DNA from: Malachius bipustulatus
Lineage: Eukaryota > Arthropoda > Insecta > Coleoptera > Melyridae
NCBI GenBank assembly: GCA_910589415.1
Contig: OU342636.1
Span: 40,191,735-40,255,734, forward strand
DNA: 64,000 bases
Reading direction: 5' to 3'
The notes beneath the pieces are model-generated. The model saw only the letters and a list, made by a program, of their open reading frames with translations, was not told the origin of the DNA and ran no database searches. A program made the translations under genes and the position numbers. Positions 13,621 through 25,804 of this stretch are shown in pieces; position 1 is the first letter of the stretch, and every line of letters starts with the position of its first letter.

Positions 13621-14264
13621 TACTAAGGCACGTTTTCAAACGAAGTGAAATGCAATTTTCACAGTAAGCCACTACGCCAATATGACCTGACTATGGAAAA
13701 TTTCAGAAAGCCAATTTAAAAAGCGGTGAAAATATTTATAAATTGGATCGCTTAAAAATACACTATTTCTGCGATTGATGCGCAAGAAGGTTTTTTTTAC
13801 AGGCGATATAAAATTTCGGAGAACGGTGCGGGGTCTTACTGCAGCTGAGGTCTCCCTCCGGGCCGCGGGTCTGCGGGGGCCCGATCGTTGTCACTGGCTG
13901 GAAAGAAAACAATCAAAACCTTACTACTGCAATATTCGAATTGGCCGCTTATACCGATTTGGGTTGGCAGTTTAATCACCAGTTCTTGGTAGTTGTCCGT
14001 TGATAGTTTTTCGGTAGTAATTTTAAAAATAGAATAAAATGAAACTAATATGGCGTTGTTTATTTTCTTATGTAACAAATACAGATAGTGTTGTATTACA
14101 ATAATTGAAGAAATACTTTTGTTTATATTATTGTTACATTCTTATTCTTGAATCACAATTATTGCAGTACTCTAATTCCATACACTGCATACACATACAA
14201 GATATCCGTGACCGTTCCTGAAACATCTTGAAGAACTGAAAAACTCCATTTTTTAATGACTACT

Positions 14265-14715
14265 TTATTAACATTGATATTAGTTCTGAAGATAAATGAT
14301 AATCAACTTTTGTTTTCCTTGTAGACGCCATATTAAATTTTTCTTTGATAAAGTAGAAAATTATTCTACGTACAACGGTCCACCTAATTATATATTTTTT
14401 TCATATAAGTAATTATGTTAGATGGTTTACGTGGCAAAAATTAGTACTCATTTTAAGCAGATGGAACAGAATGGAAGTAGGGAAGACACGGAATTTTGGA
14501 TTTATTTAATTGGGGTGACGTCACATCGGTCACTTATTTTTTGTCACGTTTACCATCTTATATATTATTTGAAAAAAAAAAAAAATTAGGTGTACCGTTG
14601 TACACAGTTTTCATTTATCATTTTTCAAGGAAAATTTAAATATGCATGGCGTCCATAAAGAAAAAGAACGTTGATTATCATATCTGTTTTAAAAGAAAAA
14701 TGTCAGCAATGTCAA
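14265..14715. mobile_element. Foldback repeat (~450 bp)
   Basis: Imperfect inverted arms. CTTGTAGACGCCATATTAAA (about 14321) pairs with the region around AAATATGCATGGCGTCCATA (about 14637), and TACAACGGTCCACCTAAT pairs with ATTAGGTGTACCGTTGTA. The outer parts (GATAATCAAC and GTTGATTATC) extend the symmetry. Non-coding, probably a MITE remnant. Confidence 0.65.
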
Positions 14716-14911
14716 TATAGCAATAATAATCGTCAAATTTAAACTTAATTCAAATATTACAAGCGCTATTGAGAAAATAAAAAAATTATTTTTTCAGACT
14801 TCTTCGGGATATTTCAGGGACAGCTAGAGAAATCTTGTATGTCTTAACGAATTCGAGATGGCCACAAAATAGAGAATCTTTTCTGTAATTTAATCAACGT
14901 TGTATCTCTTA

Positions 14912-15040
14912 ACAGCCAGTATTACAAAGGCTCATTACAAAACTGTTAATAAAAGTAATTTGACGTCAATATTAGCTTTAAAAATGGTATCGGAAATTTG
15001 CCCGTTAGCTTAATTAATGGGCCTTTATAATACTGACTGT
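14912..15040. mobile_element. Small MITE (~130 bp)
   Basis: The left end ACAGCCAGTATTACAAAGGC is mirrored, with few mismatches, by GCCTTTATAATACTGACTGT at the right end. The interior is AT-rich and non-coding. Confidence 0.6.
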
Positions 15041-15705
15041 AAGTATTTACGAGATCTCGTATCCACACTTAAAGGAAAGTAGTTTCAAGGAGGTTATAAA
15101 TAAATGATTATTATTGGATAAATAGCCTATAAGTACAGGGTGATAATTAATAATCCACTATAGTTGCATGGGTAACTTTGCTATTTTAAGAGTTACAGAT
15201 TAGGTTTAATCAGAAAACCTGAACCCAATTTTCTGTTTATTAAGAATCTGAAACAAAATCCAGGACAACTTAGAATTCAAATCAAAATTTTTTTTACGTT
15301 TAGGTACATGCAGAAATTTCAAAACTCACTAGGTAGATCTTACAGTTTTCATGGTCAATTCAAAAGAACATTGTAATCTGGTATGAAAACTTCCTTTATT
15401 TTTCATTTGGTACCTACCTACCATATTCATCCTTCTAGGTCACAATGGAAAGCAGCAGTCTGCAAATTGCTTGTTTCCCATGGCATTATCCTATGATCAG
15501 CCTTGAAAGTGGTTACTGTTGGAAATGGTGTAAGAGCAAGGCAGGGTTGTTTATACATATACTCTTATATTTGGAGACATCTCTTTTCAATAACATAAAA
15601 ATACGAAAGACAACACGAATTTATGCCTGGCGAGTAAATTCACGTCCCTGACCTGAGTTATACCTCTATTTCTCCAGCCTCCAACTATTCATGGAAGTAA
15701 CATGA
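15041..15705. other. Unassigned spacer
   Basis: An ACAGGGTGATAATTAATAAT motif near 15136 resembles the ends of repeats elsewhere in the window. No gene recognised. The 68-codon frame at 15445-15651 has no known relative. Confidence 0.35.
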
Positions 15706-16608
15706 TATACAGTGTGTGTCACAGGCATGGTACACCCCCTTTTTTTTCTTTTTTTTTGGAGATAATTTTTTGAAATTTGGTACGTCGAACATTCTCGATA
15801 GAGCGCACTTTTTAGCAGAAAATTGAATTTTTTTCCACATCCGGTTTTTCCGGAAATGTAACCAACTTTTTATTTTTAAATGGGACACCCTATATATTAT
15901 TATATTTTTGGATTGTATACATTTGTACGAATCCAACAATACCACATAAGTACCATTTTAAATGTCAAATTTGTTTTTATTTAATTTTTTATTTCTCAAT
16001 TATAGTGTGCCATGACTATTTCGTTTTACTCCAATTGGATCATCTAACGCTAGAAAAATCGAATTTTTGTTCAAAGTACTAAATTAAGTGATTTATGAAT
16101 AAATTATGCGCACCGGAATGATTTTTTGAGCTGGATTCATTTTTTTCAAATGGTACCATATTGGTACCGAGATACCATCTACTAGTACTCTTAATAAGGA
16201 ACATTTTGGTGTACCCATTTTGCATCTGTGACGAACACAACTGAAGTCATGGCACACTATAATTGAAAAATAAAAAATTAAATAAAAACAAATTTGACAT
16301 TTAAAATGGTAACTTATGTGTTATTGTTGGATTCGTACAAATGTATAGAATCCAAAAATATAATAATATATAGGGTTTCAATATATATATATTGATATAT
16401 TTTGATTAGCCTATATATTCAATATATAGGCATTTAAAAATAAAAAGTTGGTTACATTTCCGGAAAAACCGGATGTGGGAAAAAATTAAATTTTCTGCTA
16501 AAAAGTGCGCTCTACCGAGAATATGCGACGTACCAAATTTCAAAAAATTATCTCCAAAAAAAAAAGAAAAAAAAGAGGGTGTACCATGCTTGTGACACAC
16601 ACTGTATA
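15706..16608. mobile_element. Foldback element with Tc1/mariner-like ends
   Basis: Long inverted arms. The left starts TATACAGTGTGTGTCACAGG and the right ends TGACACACACTGTATA. Inside, GGTACGTCGAACATTCTCGA (15780-15799) pairs with the segment at about 16518-16537, and the block around ATAGTGTGCCATGACT (about 16002) pairs with AGTCATGGCACACTAT (about 16246). The ends begin CAGTG next to a TA dinucleotide, as in many Tc1/mariner elements. The right arm carries a ~60-bp AT-rich insertion near 16375-16430. No transposase. Confidence 0.75.
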
Positions 16609-17868
16609 CTAAAATGTAAAAGACGTTTTTTTCGCCCTGCTGAACCGTTTTTATGGAAAAAGGGCCCAGCCCTTAGAGTTAGTCTTTTGTCTTGTTCTTG
16701 TGCCATAAAAATTCCAGGTCCTATTAGTAATTACTCATTAAGTAAGCAATTACACAGCAGGGGGCACTGATAGCGGTCACGGGGCGCTTATGATAGAGAC
16801 AGAGATAGCCATTTGAAAGCTACTGATCGAAAAAGGTCATCCAGGCAAGAGCATTCTTGAGGAGTTCAATGTATAGCGCATGGAATGAATACATTATAAT
16901 ATGACCTTAAAAGTACTAAATAGAGGGTCTTTATTTGAATGACATCTACAAAATTTTGGGACCACAGATGCTTGGTGATGCTTTCTTTGTTCGCAGACCA
17001 GTTAGGACAGGCTGCATCAATTTCTTCCTTAAGAGACAAGACAGGCAATAATAGAAGCAGATACAGTTGTCTAAGTGTTTCATCTATGAGAGAAGGTAAC
17101 GGATGGTGTTGATCCGTTGAAAATTGATTTAACCTTCCTAGTTGGGAAATCCCAAGTGAGATAACAAAAAACAAAAAAACGTAGAAAAAACTCGTTCTGA
17201 GCCATATTACCTCTTTATAAGCTTCAATGGCAAGAATTTTTAAGCTGTAATATGCCACATGACTCCACAAGTCTTGTCATTAGAAATTATGGAAATTTGA
17301 ATATTGCGATAGGTCCCTTTTGACTTTATTAATTAGACGTGTCTTAAGAATTATTTGTTCTTCATATTGACAGGCTTATAAGGCATTTTTCGTTGACGAG
17401 ATAACATTTCTGGATTTTTAATAACTGAAGTTTTGGAATAACGTGTCAGCTGCCTGTCTGTCATATTACAGAAAAACTCCATATTGAATTGAGGTTCTCG
17501 GGCGCCTACTATACAGTCTAGTCTAGAACATGTCAACTGGCACTTGACCGTTCGGGAATGTCCGTCTAGAAGGTCACTGTCGTCTCCTTTCGAAATACAG
17601 AATAGATGCGTCGTCGCAGAGAGAGGAGTGCTTCGGAAGCTATTAGAGTAAGACCAGGATAAAAGTATAGAAGAAGAAGGATGTGTTAGTGAAGTGATCA
17701 GTGAAAGTGGCAGAGAAAAGAGACTATAGAAGGCTAATAGAGAAGAGAAGAGCTTTTAAATTGTGTAAATGAATAACTAAAAAAGTTCAAGTTTGTGAGA
17801 AAATAGAAAAAAATAGAGACTCAGTTTTAATATGTTTTTAAATTATCAAAGTACCACATCACATCATG
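16609..17868. other. Unassigned DNA with one 134-codon open frame
   Basis: The minus-strand frame at 16866-17270 (134 codons) and another at 17351-17536 have no motif I recognise. The first has a hydrophobic stretch that could be a membrane segment or chance. I do not call either as a gene. Confidence 0.3.
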
Positions 17869-18057
17869 GCCGAAATAACGTGAAGTAGGTCTAAAAAATA
17901 AGCAATTATGGAGAAACGGTAAAGAGAAACTTACCTACGTTTGGAGGAACATTTCTCTTTGCGGCTTCTCTATCGGTGGAAATGTTTCTCCAAACGTAAG
18001 TTTCTGTTTACCGTTTCTCCATAATTGCTTTTTTAGTTACGGTACGTTATTCCGGCC
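17869..18057. mobile_element. MITE (~190 bp)
   Basis: The ends read GGCCGAAATAACGT and ACGTTATTCCGGCC. The arms share AGCAATTATGGAGAAACGGT (about 17900) and its exact complement (about 18009), with a spacer around CTCTTTGCGGCTTCTCTATC. Non-coding palindromic element. Confidence 0.75.
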
Positions 18058-19279
18058 TCGGGGATTAATGCATTGAAAAAGAAATTCCAAAATTACCTTA
18101 AATACCATGATGTGTACATAAACTAAAATTATAAATGGAAACCATTACCTGTTAAGTCACAAAGAGATAAGCTCTGAAACAAGATCATTTCCCATTTGAA
18201 GATAAACGTGAATAACGTGATGCATCTATAATAATTAAAATGAATAATTTCAAACATTACGCTAAATAATTTGCCAAATTTGTATTATTATACGAAGTAG
18301 GTCGTCTATAATAGTCTATAGGTACAATAATAACCATTCTGTCGAAATTGAAACCGAGAGCACAGGGGGAAGATATATTGTTCTTTGTTCGCATACCCCG
18401 CGTGGTTCTCGTTTTCATGGGGGACTATTTGATGAAAATCGTCTTTATACCTTCGTTGATTTAACGGCAGTAAATTCCGCACCATAAAGATAAAGAAATC
18501 CCGTAAAAGATGTCCATATTTCACGCATGGAACATTCGGGGGTCCCGTTTTATGTCCCGTCAGCGAATCGGGAGCTGGAAGTCGCATGGATGCGTCACTG
18601 TAATAGCATTGTCGAGTATTCCGAGCTCAGCTGGGAACTGTAGGGGAACGGGGATATTCCAACAGTTCATTCATATGCCAGCTGGGGCCGTCGTATAATG
18701 TAACAAAGATATTTGCTTTCAAAAATAGAGATCATCTGGGACTTGAGGATTATCTCATAGATGTTATATGCTCGATGAACTACATCATATAAATTCAAAG
18801 TATAATAATTTCTCTCCACCTCATCACCATACAAATAGGAATCCTTACAGAGTATACCGGTGTTTTTTCTTTTGAGTTATCCAATTGTTGCGATTAAATT
18901 AAATCTTGATCTTTAAAATTTAGATTACTTCTAATTTTTTTCTTGAAAATATTCCGGGAGTACCATATCAGGCTGTAGGACTAACAGCGTATTTATCAGC
19001 GTGTTATCTTGCTTTAAAAAATCGGGCATCAAACTTCACTTGTCTAGTTTCCCTCATTCACTAAACACGACTGGTAGCTTTTCTTTGATTCACATCCACT
19101 TTTACTGTTAAATGTAGTAGATTATCCTACAGGCAACTATTATTTTTATAACGTTCTCGACTGACACTCTCAAACGTGTTAGGTGAGGTGTCAAACAGCC
19201 AAGATCTTCACTTCTAGTTTGTTCTCACAACAATTCCCCCCTCCCCTCACCCTTTAATTTTCTAGCGCCCCGATCGAAA
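18058..19279. other. Unassigned DNA
   Basis: Small open frames only (18306-18587 minus, 18510-18698 plus) overlap on opposite strands and show no known domain. Confidence 0.35.
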
Positions 19280-19850
19280 TCTATTTGTTATGCCATTGTT
19301 GCATTCATTAGAAGATATTCATTCGATCGCTGACATCTTGATTTTCTTCCCGATAAGAAAATGGACTTACGTCATGGTGTCACATGATCTCGGATGGAGG
19401 GTTGCTAAACAAACCGTACACCAAGTCAGGATGGTGCTGGTGCCCGTCCCGGTTTCTCTGATTATTGCTCACCACCTTCGAGAGATGTTTATCTATTTTC
19501 CGGTTAAACCGCTCCACCAGTCAGATTGTAGCTCTTGTATGGTTTGTTCCAAGCAGTTTACATCCTTCTGCGAAAATTCGGGATTAAAATTCTCGTCCTG
19601 GGTCAGAGTGTAACTCCAAAGCTAAATTAATCTGCTGATTGGGATGTAAAATTTATCAAGACTGTTGCAATAATTGTAATAGATTTATGGTTTGGTTTGG
19701 TTTGGCGTGTACTTCAGCCCTTTTGGTAGCAACAAGGTCTTCCGTTTAGATCTTTGTTTGCGGCATGCGTCAATGTACTTATGAGTATGACACAATGTCT
19801 CGACGTGGAAGTCGTCCTTGCAGTTCACCCAGTAGCACAATTCTCCAACT
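19280..19850 (-). pseudogene. Gypsy-type retrotransposon integrase fragment (decayed)
   Basis: Read on the minus strand in shifting frames, the segment resembles the integrase part of a Ty3/Gypsy polyprotein. Near 19710-19845 there is YWVNCKDDFHVETLCHTH followed by a CRKQRSKRK stretch, like the zinc-binding HHCC region (a Cys pair spaced by chain breaks). Next come LTLTQDENFNPEF, where LxLHSDQGxxF with the catalytic Asp is usual, then KLLG-like sequence, then VERFNRKIDKHLSKVVSNNQ, the GxxERFNRxxxxxLs motif near the catalytic Glu. Then NRDGHQHHPDLVYGL matches the WDxxLPxxxxxYR region. The frame changes at least three times and stops interrupt it, so it cannot be functional. Whether it belongs to the same family as the LTRs at 23.7-49 kb is unknown. 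Confidence 0.75.
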
Positions 19851-21440
19851 TAGCTGATGGCGCTCCTGTTGTACCCCCCATGGATCCGCTTGAAAATACT
19901 CGGAACCGGACTCAAGCCAAAGTAATAATTTATGTACTCACTTCACTTGAAAGTTACTGCCGGGTCGTAAATAATGCATTTTATTGCTTCATATCGATTT
20001 CACTTGAAGCAGCCTCCGTTGAGCACTATGGCAATAATCATTTTAAAATGAGGTCATGGTAAGGATAAGAATATTATATCGTTGTAAAAACCTCTAAGTT
20101 GTCTGGGTGGCGAGTAACTTTGTCACACTGGTTAGGAGTTCATAATTTTCCTCCAAGCTTCAAACCAACTCGACTAGATGGACTAGAAAGTGTTTTCGTC
20201 ATTCTATAATTTACACTTTTACACAATCAGGACCTGATTATGAGTTTTTCTGTCCATAGGAAACTATATTACAGCTCTCTCCTCACCCAGTGGCTTGTAT
20301 GGATTTTTTTTTCAATATTCAAAGTCACGAAATTTTCCAAGAGTGGGAATGTTCTACCCTGTCTCTTGTATTTTCGAAAAAATTGCCATTTTTCAACACC
20401 TGTAATATGGGAAAAATTTCAAAACTAAATTAACACGACAGGAAGAACCTTTTTCCAAACTTTACTAATTTTCCAAAATTTTACTACAATTTGACATCAA
20501 GTGTAAATAGATTTGGCTGTCCCACTCAATTTCAAAATTTGTGACATGCTGGGTCATAAGCGAGACCGCATTTAAAGGGCATTTTAATTTAATAACTATC
20601 ATTTTTGATCTACACAAAAATTATGTTAGTGTTCAATTTTGACTGTCCGTGTGCCAGTGAGGACGTTTCTAGTTCACAGTAACGTTTGCAACGTCATCTT
20701 TGACATCTGATAAATCAATAAGTGAAGAAGTAGTTATAGTATGATTAAGTTTAAAAAGTTATATGTATCGATTAAGAATACTCATCAGTCATCCTCTTCT
20801 GATAGTTCGATTTATTTTTTTAATTTAGGTGGTTCTCATAGAAACCGTCAAGTTTGTCTAAACACTCCATCCCGCATAAATAAATATACGTCAACATTGG
20901 TTTTGAATGAGAATTAAATGCACAACACAGAGGATAGAATAGAATAGAAGAACAGTGGCTGTCAAACTGATTTAAACCGTTCAATTCATTGTTTGAATGA
21001 TTCCTTTAATAATTTACGCTCGTTCACGCCTTGAAATTTAACTGTTTGACATTTTCTGGTGAAATGAAAAACCTTAATTCGGACGGTTAGTATGACGTCA
21101 CATATGACTTTTTAAACTAAATCGTACCATAGATTCAAGTCTCACGTGACTCTCTATGCCTTTAAAAATTTTGAAGTAGACAGGGACTGCAATGTAAGTT
21201 TTGACATTTTTTGACTTCGATTTCGGGTCCGAATGGAGATTTTGTAAAATAAAACTTCAACCTCGTTTATCATAATTATTCAGATTGAACCCCGATTGTC
21301 CGTTTTTTTAATTTTTCTCAGCTTCACATCCTGCACCAGTCTGAAAGTATGGAGTATGGAGACCTCGATTAGGAAATATCTCCAAAAAAACTAAGACCAC
21401 AATATAAATAAGTTTTATTCAGTAACTGAACAACAATTTT
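19851..21440. other. Unassigned DNA
   Basis: May include further decayed retrotransposon sequence just right of the integrase remnant. Otherwise no recognisable gene or repeat. Confidence 0.35.
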
Positions 21441-21842
21441 GGAAATATTTCCTAAATGGGGGCTCATCTCGAAAAGAGTTATTTCTTTTTTATGCTTAAA
21501 ATGTGATTTTATACATGACGTCCGATTTTGACTGTCCAGTTACTGAAAAATATTCAATTTTTTAGCAGCCATACGTTTTACATTTTTGGAAATATTTCCT
21601 AAGCGAGGCCTCATCTTGAAACGAGATATTCTTTCTTTTATGCTTGAAATCCGTTTTTATACATAAAGCTCGATTTTGATTATCCAGTTACTAAAAAAAA
21701 TGTATTTTTTAGCAGTCTTACGTTTTAAATTTTTGGAAATATTTCCTAAACGAGGCTTGATTTTGAAAAAAGTTATTCTCTCTTTTATGCTTAAAATATG
21801 ATTTTATACATAACGTTTGATTTTGGCTGTCCAGTTACCAAA
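21441..21842. repeat. 147-bp tandem repeat, ~2.7 copies
   Basis: GGAAATATTTCCTAA starts at 21441, 21588 and 21735, a spacing of exactly 147 bp twice. Each unit continues through a TTTTATGCTT block, a GATTTTATACAT-like block and a TCCAGTTAC block. The copies differ by scattered substitutions. The array ends at the CCAGTTACCAAA near 21841. Confidence 0.9.
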
Positions 21843-23689
21843 CACCTATATAGATAAAATCTTATTAATTTAAAAATTGGCAACCTTGTTGGTGGAATAT
21901 TCATACCAATGAGTTATGCATACGCCATTCGGCAGTTCGCAGTTCCTGTCAAGTGGAGACCTTTTATTAGAGAGAGGCAAGGAAACATGCTGATGCAATC
22001 CCGGCCTAGCAACACACATCGAGTGCCTAAACATGGGGGTGCATCTCCCTCGTTGTCAAATCGTACCCTCTAATGCTCACAGAAACAGTTGTATCAAAGT
22101 AACCGAGGGGAGAAATCGTCATTTCCTGGCAACATCACATCAGGGATGATACACTAATACTAGGGGGAGCTCATTTCCTACATTCTCAAATTGTCCATCG
22201 ACCCGTCAAAGAGACCTTGGGGAGAATTCGTTCGGTTGGCAACACGGCAGCGGGGATAATCTGCCCGTGTTTTAGCCTGGAAACCGTTTCACCCCAAACC
22301 CTTGCTAAATTGAAATATGTGCTTGTCAGTTGAGTTGGTAAATTGGATTCGACCAGAATTCGACACCTTGGTTCTCGTTCAATGCGAGATTGATTTGATC
22401 TTTTGAACTGTTAGCAGTAATTGTTGAGATAGATAAAGAAGTATCCTCTAGTGAAGTTGACAAATGAAACTCTTTCATACAATTCTATTTGTTTATTTTT
22501 TATTATTAGTTTCTTGCTATTCTTCTCCTTTTTCTTTAGCTGAAATTTTTATACAATAAAAATAAAAAAAAGTCATAAAAACTATACAACTATTTCGATT
22601 TACTACTAACGCAATGTAAACTCTTGTGTGAATTTATAAAATTAGATTTACTTTACTAATAAATATTAGTTCCTTCGTGTTAAATAAATAATAGTGTTTT
22701 AGGTTTTATGTGTAATAAATAGTTAGATTAATGTGTAGTGTGTAAAATAAATTATAATTTCTGTGATAAATAATAATTAGAGTCTGAATTCATCTCAACC
22801 TCGTAACTGGAAATTTGTTACAATATTTATTCAATGCTGCAAATGGATCAGGATAGTAAAAAATTGCACCAATAAAAGTAACCTTTCGAATTAAGAAACT
22901 TTCCACATCAATCATGTTTAAACTTGCTTTAGGAAACTTTACCTGATGAAAACTAAAATACAGTAAGTCTGTAAAGTGGAATAAATTCAGGTAATCAAAA
23001 TGCTCTTTATTTTTCGGGAAAAAAGGTGCGGTCTTTTCTGTAAAGAAAAAAATTATACAGGGCGGCCTAAGTTTGAGATATATGACGTCATCCACTATTT
23101 TTCTATAACGCTGAAATAAAAACCCCGTTTTTTATTGCCTATTTTAGAAAGGACAAAATGGGTTACAAATAAATTTCTCAATTTCTCAATTACACCCAAA
23201 AACACCATTATTATTAAAATTGATTATTATTGTTTCAATGTTCAGAATGTTGTCCATTCACTAAAAAAGTAAATTATTAATTGAAAATATAAAAATTAAG
23301 CGAAAGAGAAGTTTCTGTTGTTTTTATTTGTTTCAATTTTTTTGTTTTTTTTTTTGTTTAGGTAGGACCTATTTAATAATTTTTTTTTGGTAAATAACAC
23401 GGAATAAAATTATGAAACTTACAATATTAATTGACATGTCCGAGCATTTTTCCGGAAACTAAATGGGATTTGATCAACTAAATTTATTTCACTTTACAGG
23501 CTCACACTGTATGTATCAATGAAGCGATCCTAAGTTTTTCAGATCCTTTGATCATCTTCATAGTTTGATCACCTTCATAGGTAGACCGAACGCGAGATGA
23601 AAACAACAAGAGCATCACATTTTCGCAGAAATTCAAAATCTAAAGAAGTATACCTATATTAAGCAATATGTCACCTTTATGAACTAAGC
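21843..23689. other. Unassigned DNA
   Basis: Contains a moderately GC-rich segment (about 21950-22340) with loosely similar blocks around GGCAACATCACATCAGGGAT and GGCAACACGGCAGCGGGGAT, possibly an old duplication. The rest is AT-rich. The 101-codon minus frame at 22790-23095 is not recognised. Confidence 0.35.
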
Positions 23690-23693
23690 CGTT

Positions 23694-24515
23694 TGAAACG
23701 AATAATTGGCAGATAGACACGTTGGTCGCCACTCGAAACGAACTATTTAACCCCTAGAGGGGAAAAATAGTCTCTGAGAGCATGAGACAAGAAAACAAGG
23801 GTCGTAGGTTGAGTCGCTAGTCTAGGAGGATCAACGCAATAACCAGCAGGTCAGCAGAACAACAGGTACTCTTTATTGAAAAATATAAAATATATCACAG
23901 CTATTAATATGACACTCTTGAGCACGGTTAACAATTAAAAAGAAAAGAGCGTGCGGTTTAGCAGAATGAATTGGTCGGATGCTAGTAGTTCACAAGGCAC
24001 TTAGCTTCGTATGGCTCTTCAGAAGTCTAGCTGGAAGTGGCCTGGATCTTCATGCTTGCTCCGGACAATCTGCTTGGCACGGAAAAGGCAGGTGCCTCAG
24101 GGAATAAGATGGCCTCCAGGAAAAAGATTGCCTCCAAGAAAAAATTGCCTCCAGGGAAAAATTGCCTCCAGGGAAAAGAATGCCTCCAGGGAAAAAGCAA
24201 GCCAAAACGTGAGGGATGGTTATAATAATGAACAGTAAATTCAAGACGCCATTGTCTATTATTCGCAACAGGTATTTGCGTGGACCTTCCTGAGCGAATT
24301 TCCAGGAGAGAACGAAAGCGAAAACGCAGGTATGATGATGAAACGCACCTGATTTCAACTCGACAGTCGAGGTCAACGAGACTCGACGAACTCGAGGCCT
24401 CCAGTCGGCCGTGTTTGCGTCGCACTAAAACCCACCATTACTCACTTACCGCGCGCGCCCGCCGTTGTCTCCGCGTCGCCGGCATTTAGCCGGTACGTAC
24501 AAAATGTACGTTACA
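23694..24515 (-). mobile_element. LTR retrotransposon copy A: LTR + PBS stub + LTR tail, TSD CGTT
   Basis: On the minus strand the LTR runs from TGTAACGTACA (24515) to a GTTTCG end at 23734 (CA changed to CG). It is followed by a primer-binding site TGGCGACCAACGTG (23731-23718) and, after ~25 bp, by a second copy of the LTR's last bases (ATTCGTTTCA, ending at 23694). CGTT flanks both sides (23690-23693 and 24516-24519), a 4-bp target duplication. The LTR contains an AATAAAGAG polyadenylation signal near 23873, an internal minisatellite (24092-24200) and a GC-rich start. The 4-bp TSD, TG...CA ends and tRNA-Lys-like PBS suggest a Gypsy-type element. Internal genes are absent. Confidence 0.85.
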
Positions 24516-25804
24516 CGTTTACGAAAAAGTCGTTAATAGCTTGTCAGAAGCACTAACACATAGGTATATGAATACATTAAACGAGTTTTCTTATTTAAAT
24601 TCTAACTTTTAATTCTAATTTAAGTCACTCTTAGGTAACATTTTGTATGCAACATATGGATAAAGTGCCTTTTTTTCACTTCTGGGATTGATGCACTCGC
24701 CTGCGGCTCGTGCGGTCAAACTTCCCAGTCGTGAAAAAAAGTACCACTTTATGCACTTGTTGCATAAATAACTATACTTGCACATGTACTCACAAGTACT
24801 CTCCAAATAATTATTAATTTTATTAATTTTCCTTTTTCACGCCCTCGTGAACATCTGCACAATATGAAAAACTATATTAGTAAGGAAAAACTGGCTGAAT
24901 TAACTATCTAGTATGTTCAGGATGGCACCAAGTCTGCTCCCACCAGTTTCTTTGCTTGCTCTTTTCATGCATCGTGTACGTTAAACTGGTGCCGTCACAC
25001 CATCGCACAGTTGACTTGGGGTGGCCACCTGTAATGTACAACTTTTGTAACTGATGAGCTGCCCTTGCGAAGAGCCCTCTTCTTGGTATTATTTCTGCTT
25101 CAATAATGTAGAGAACTCATAAGCTTCTTTAATTTGCGGCCAAGGCACTACTTCTGTCAGTACATTACTGGCAATGCCATCAACTTCTGATGGTATAATA
25201 TTTTTATGGGCTTATTACTTTCTCACTCAGGCTGGAGGAGATTTCCAATCAACATTTTACCATATCGTAACAGCACTTAACAGACCAACTTTGCTGGTTG
25301 TCAGCATTTGGCAGACCATTCTTACTTATGAAGGTTTATGCACATTGCAGACCATTCTTATGACTGTAGGTTTATGCACTCACTAAGTTCACTCACTTTC
25401 ACTTTCACCACTTCGGTGAAACAATAAATGTAATGAAGATTAAAGGGAGGAGGATGTGTCACGAATCCCACCGCTGTAAAAACTAGTAGGTTTATAACCA
25501 AAACCCTGTCTCAAAAACAATAGTTTATTAACGTTGATGAGCAGCAACAGTAAAATAGATTCGTCACTCTCTCCAAGCTAAGTGAGTCCCCCAGTTCGCC
25601 GCTTCCCATTCCTTGAACTGACTCGTGAACTTGGCCAGAGGACGTCTTTCGTTGCCTTCATTCAATCATTTCACGTTTCATTCATTCAATTCCCAAAAAG
25701 TGTCTGTGTGTTGCAACTGATATTCAACATTTTCAGTTGCTAGGTAGCTTCTTGTTACTGTGACCCACTTATTGAAATTATGGTTCTAAGTGCTGAAGAT
25801 AATA
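24516..25804. other. Spacer between opposing LTR copies
   Basis: Holds a MITE (24646-24766) and a two-copy ~34-bp tandem at about 25312-25380 (GCAGACCATTCTTA repeated). It ends with the 5' flank and first codons of the Tc1-like pseudogene (25780-25804). The rest is unassigned. Confidence 0.5.
24646..24766. mobile_element. Short MITE (~120 bp)
   Basis: TATGCAAC...GGATAAAGTGC on the left pairs with GCACTT...GTTGCATA on the right, and TCACTTCTGGGA pairs with TCCCAGTCGTGA. The loop is GC-rich (CGCCTGCGGCTCGTGCGG). Confidence 0.65.

Larger units (their letters stand above)
11577..14872. other. 3.3-kb region bounded by a 22-bp inverted repeat
   Basis: The 22-bp sequence starting CTATTTTGTGGCCATCTCGA (11577-11598) is exactly inverted at 14851-14872. 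It encloses the ~640-bp-unit repeat and a smaller foldback. The pair may be the terminal repeats of one composite element, or two copies of a short repeat. I see no TSD, so this is a boundary proposal only. Confidence 0.45.

Noticed and set aside
16866..17270. 134-codon frame as a membrane protein or transposase
   Set aside because: A hydrophobic stretch is visible but there is no family motif and no conservation evidence.
24011..24489. Overlapping open frames in LTR copy A
   Set aside because: They lie wholly inside the LTR and its minisatellite, appear on both strands, and change frame between LTR copies.
25056..25080. CTGATGAG...GCGAAGAG resembling a hammerhead core
   Set aside because: The second core block is GAAG rather than GAAA and no stems form around it.
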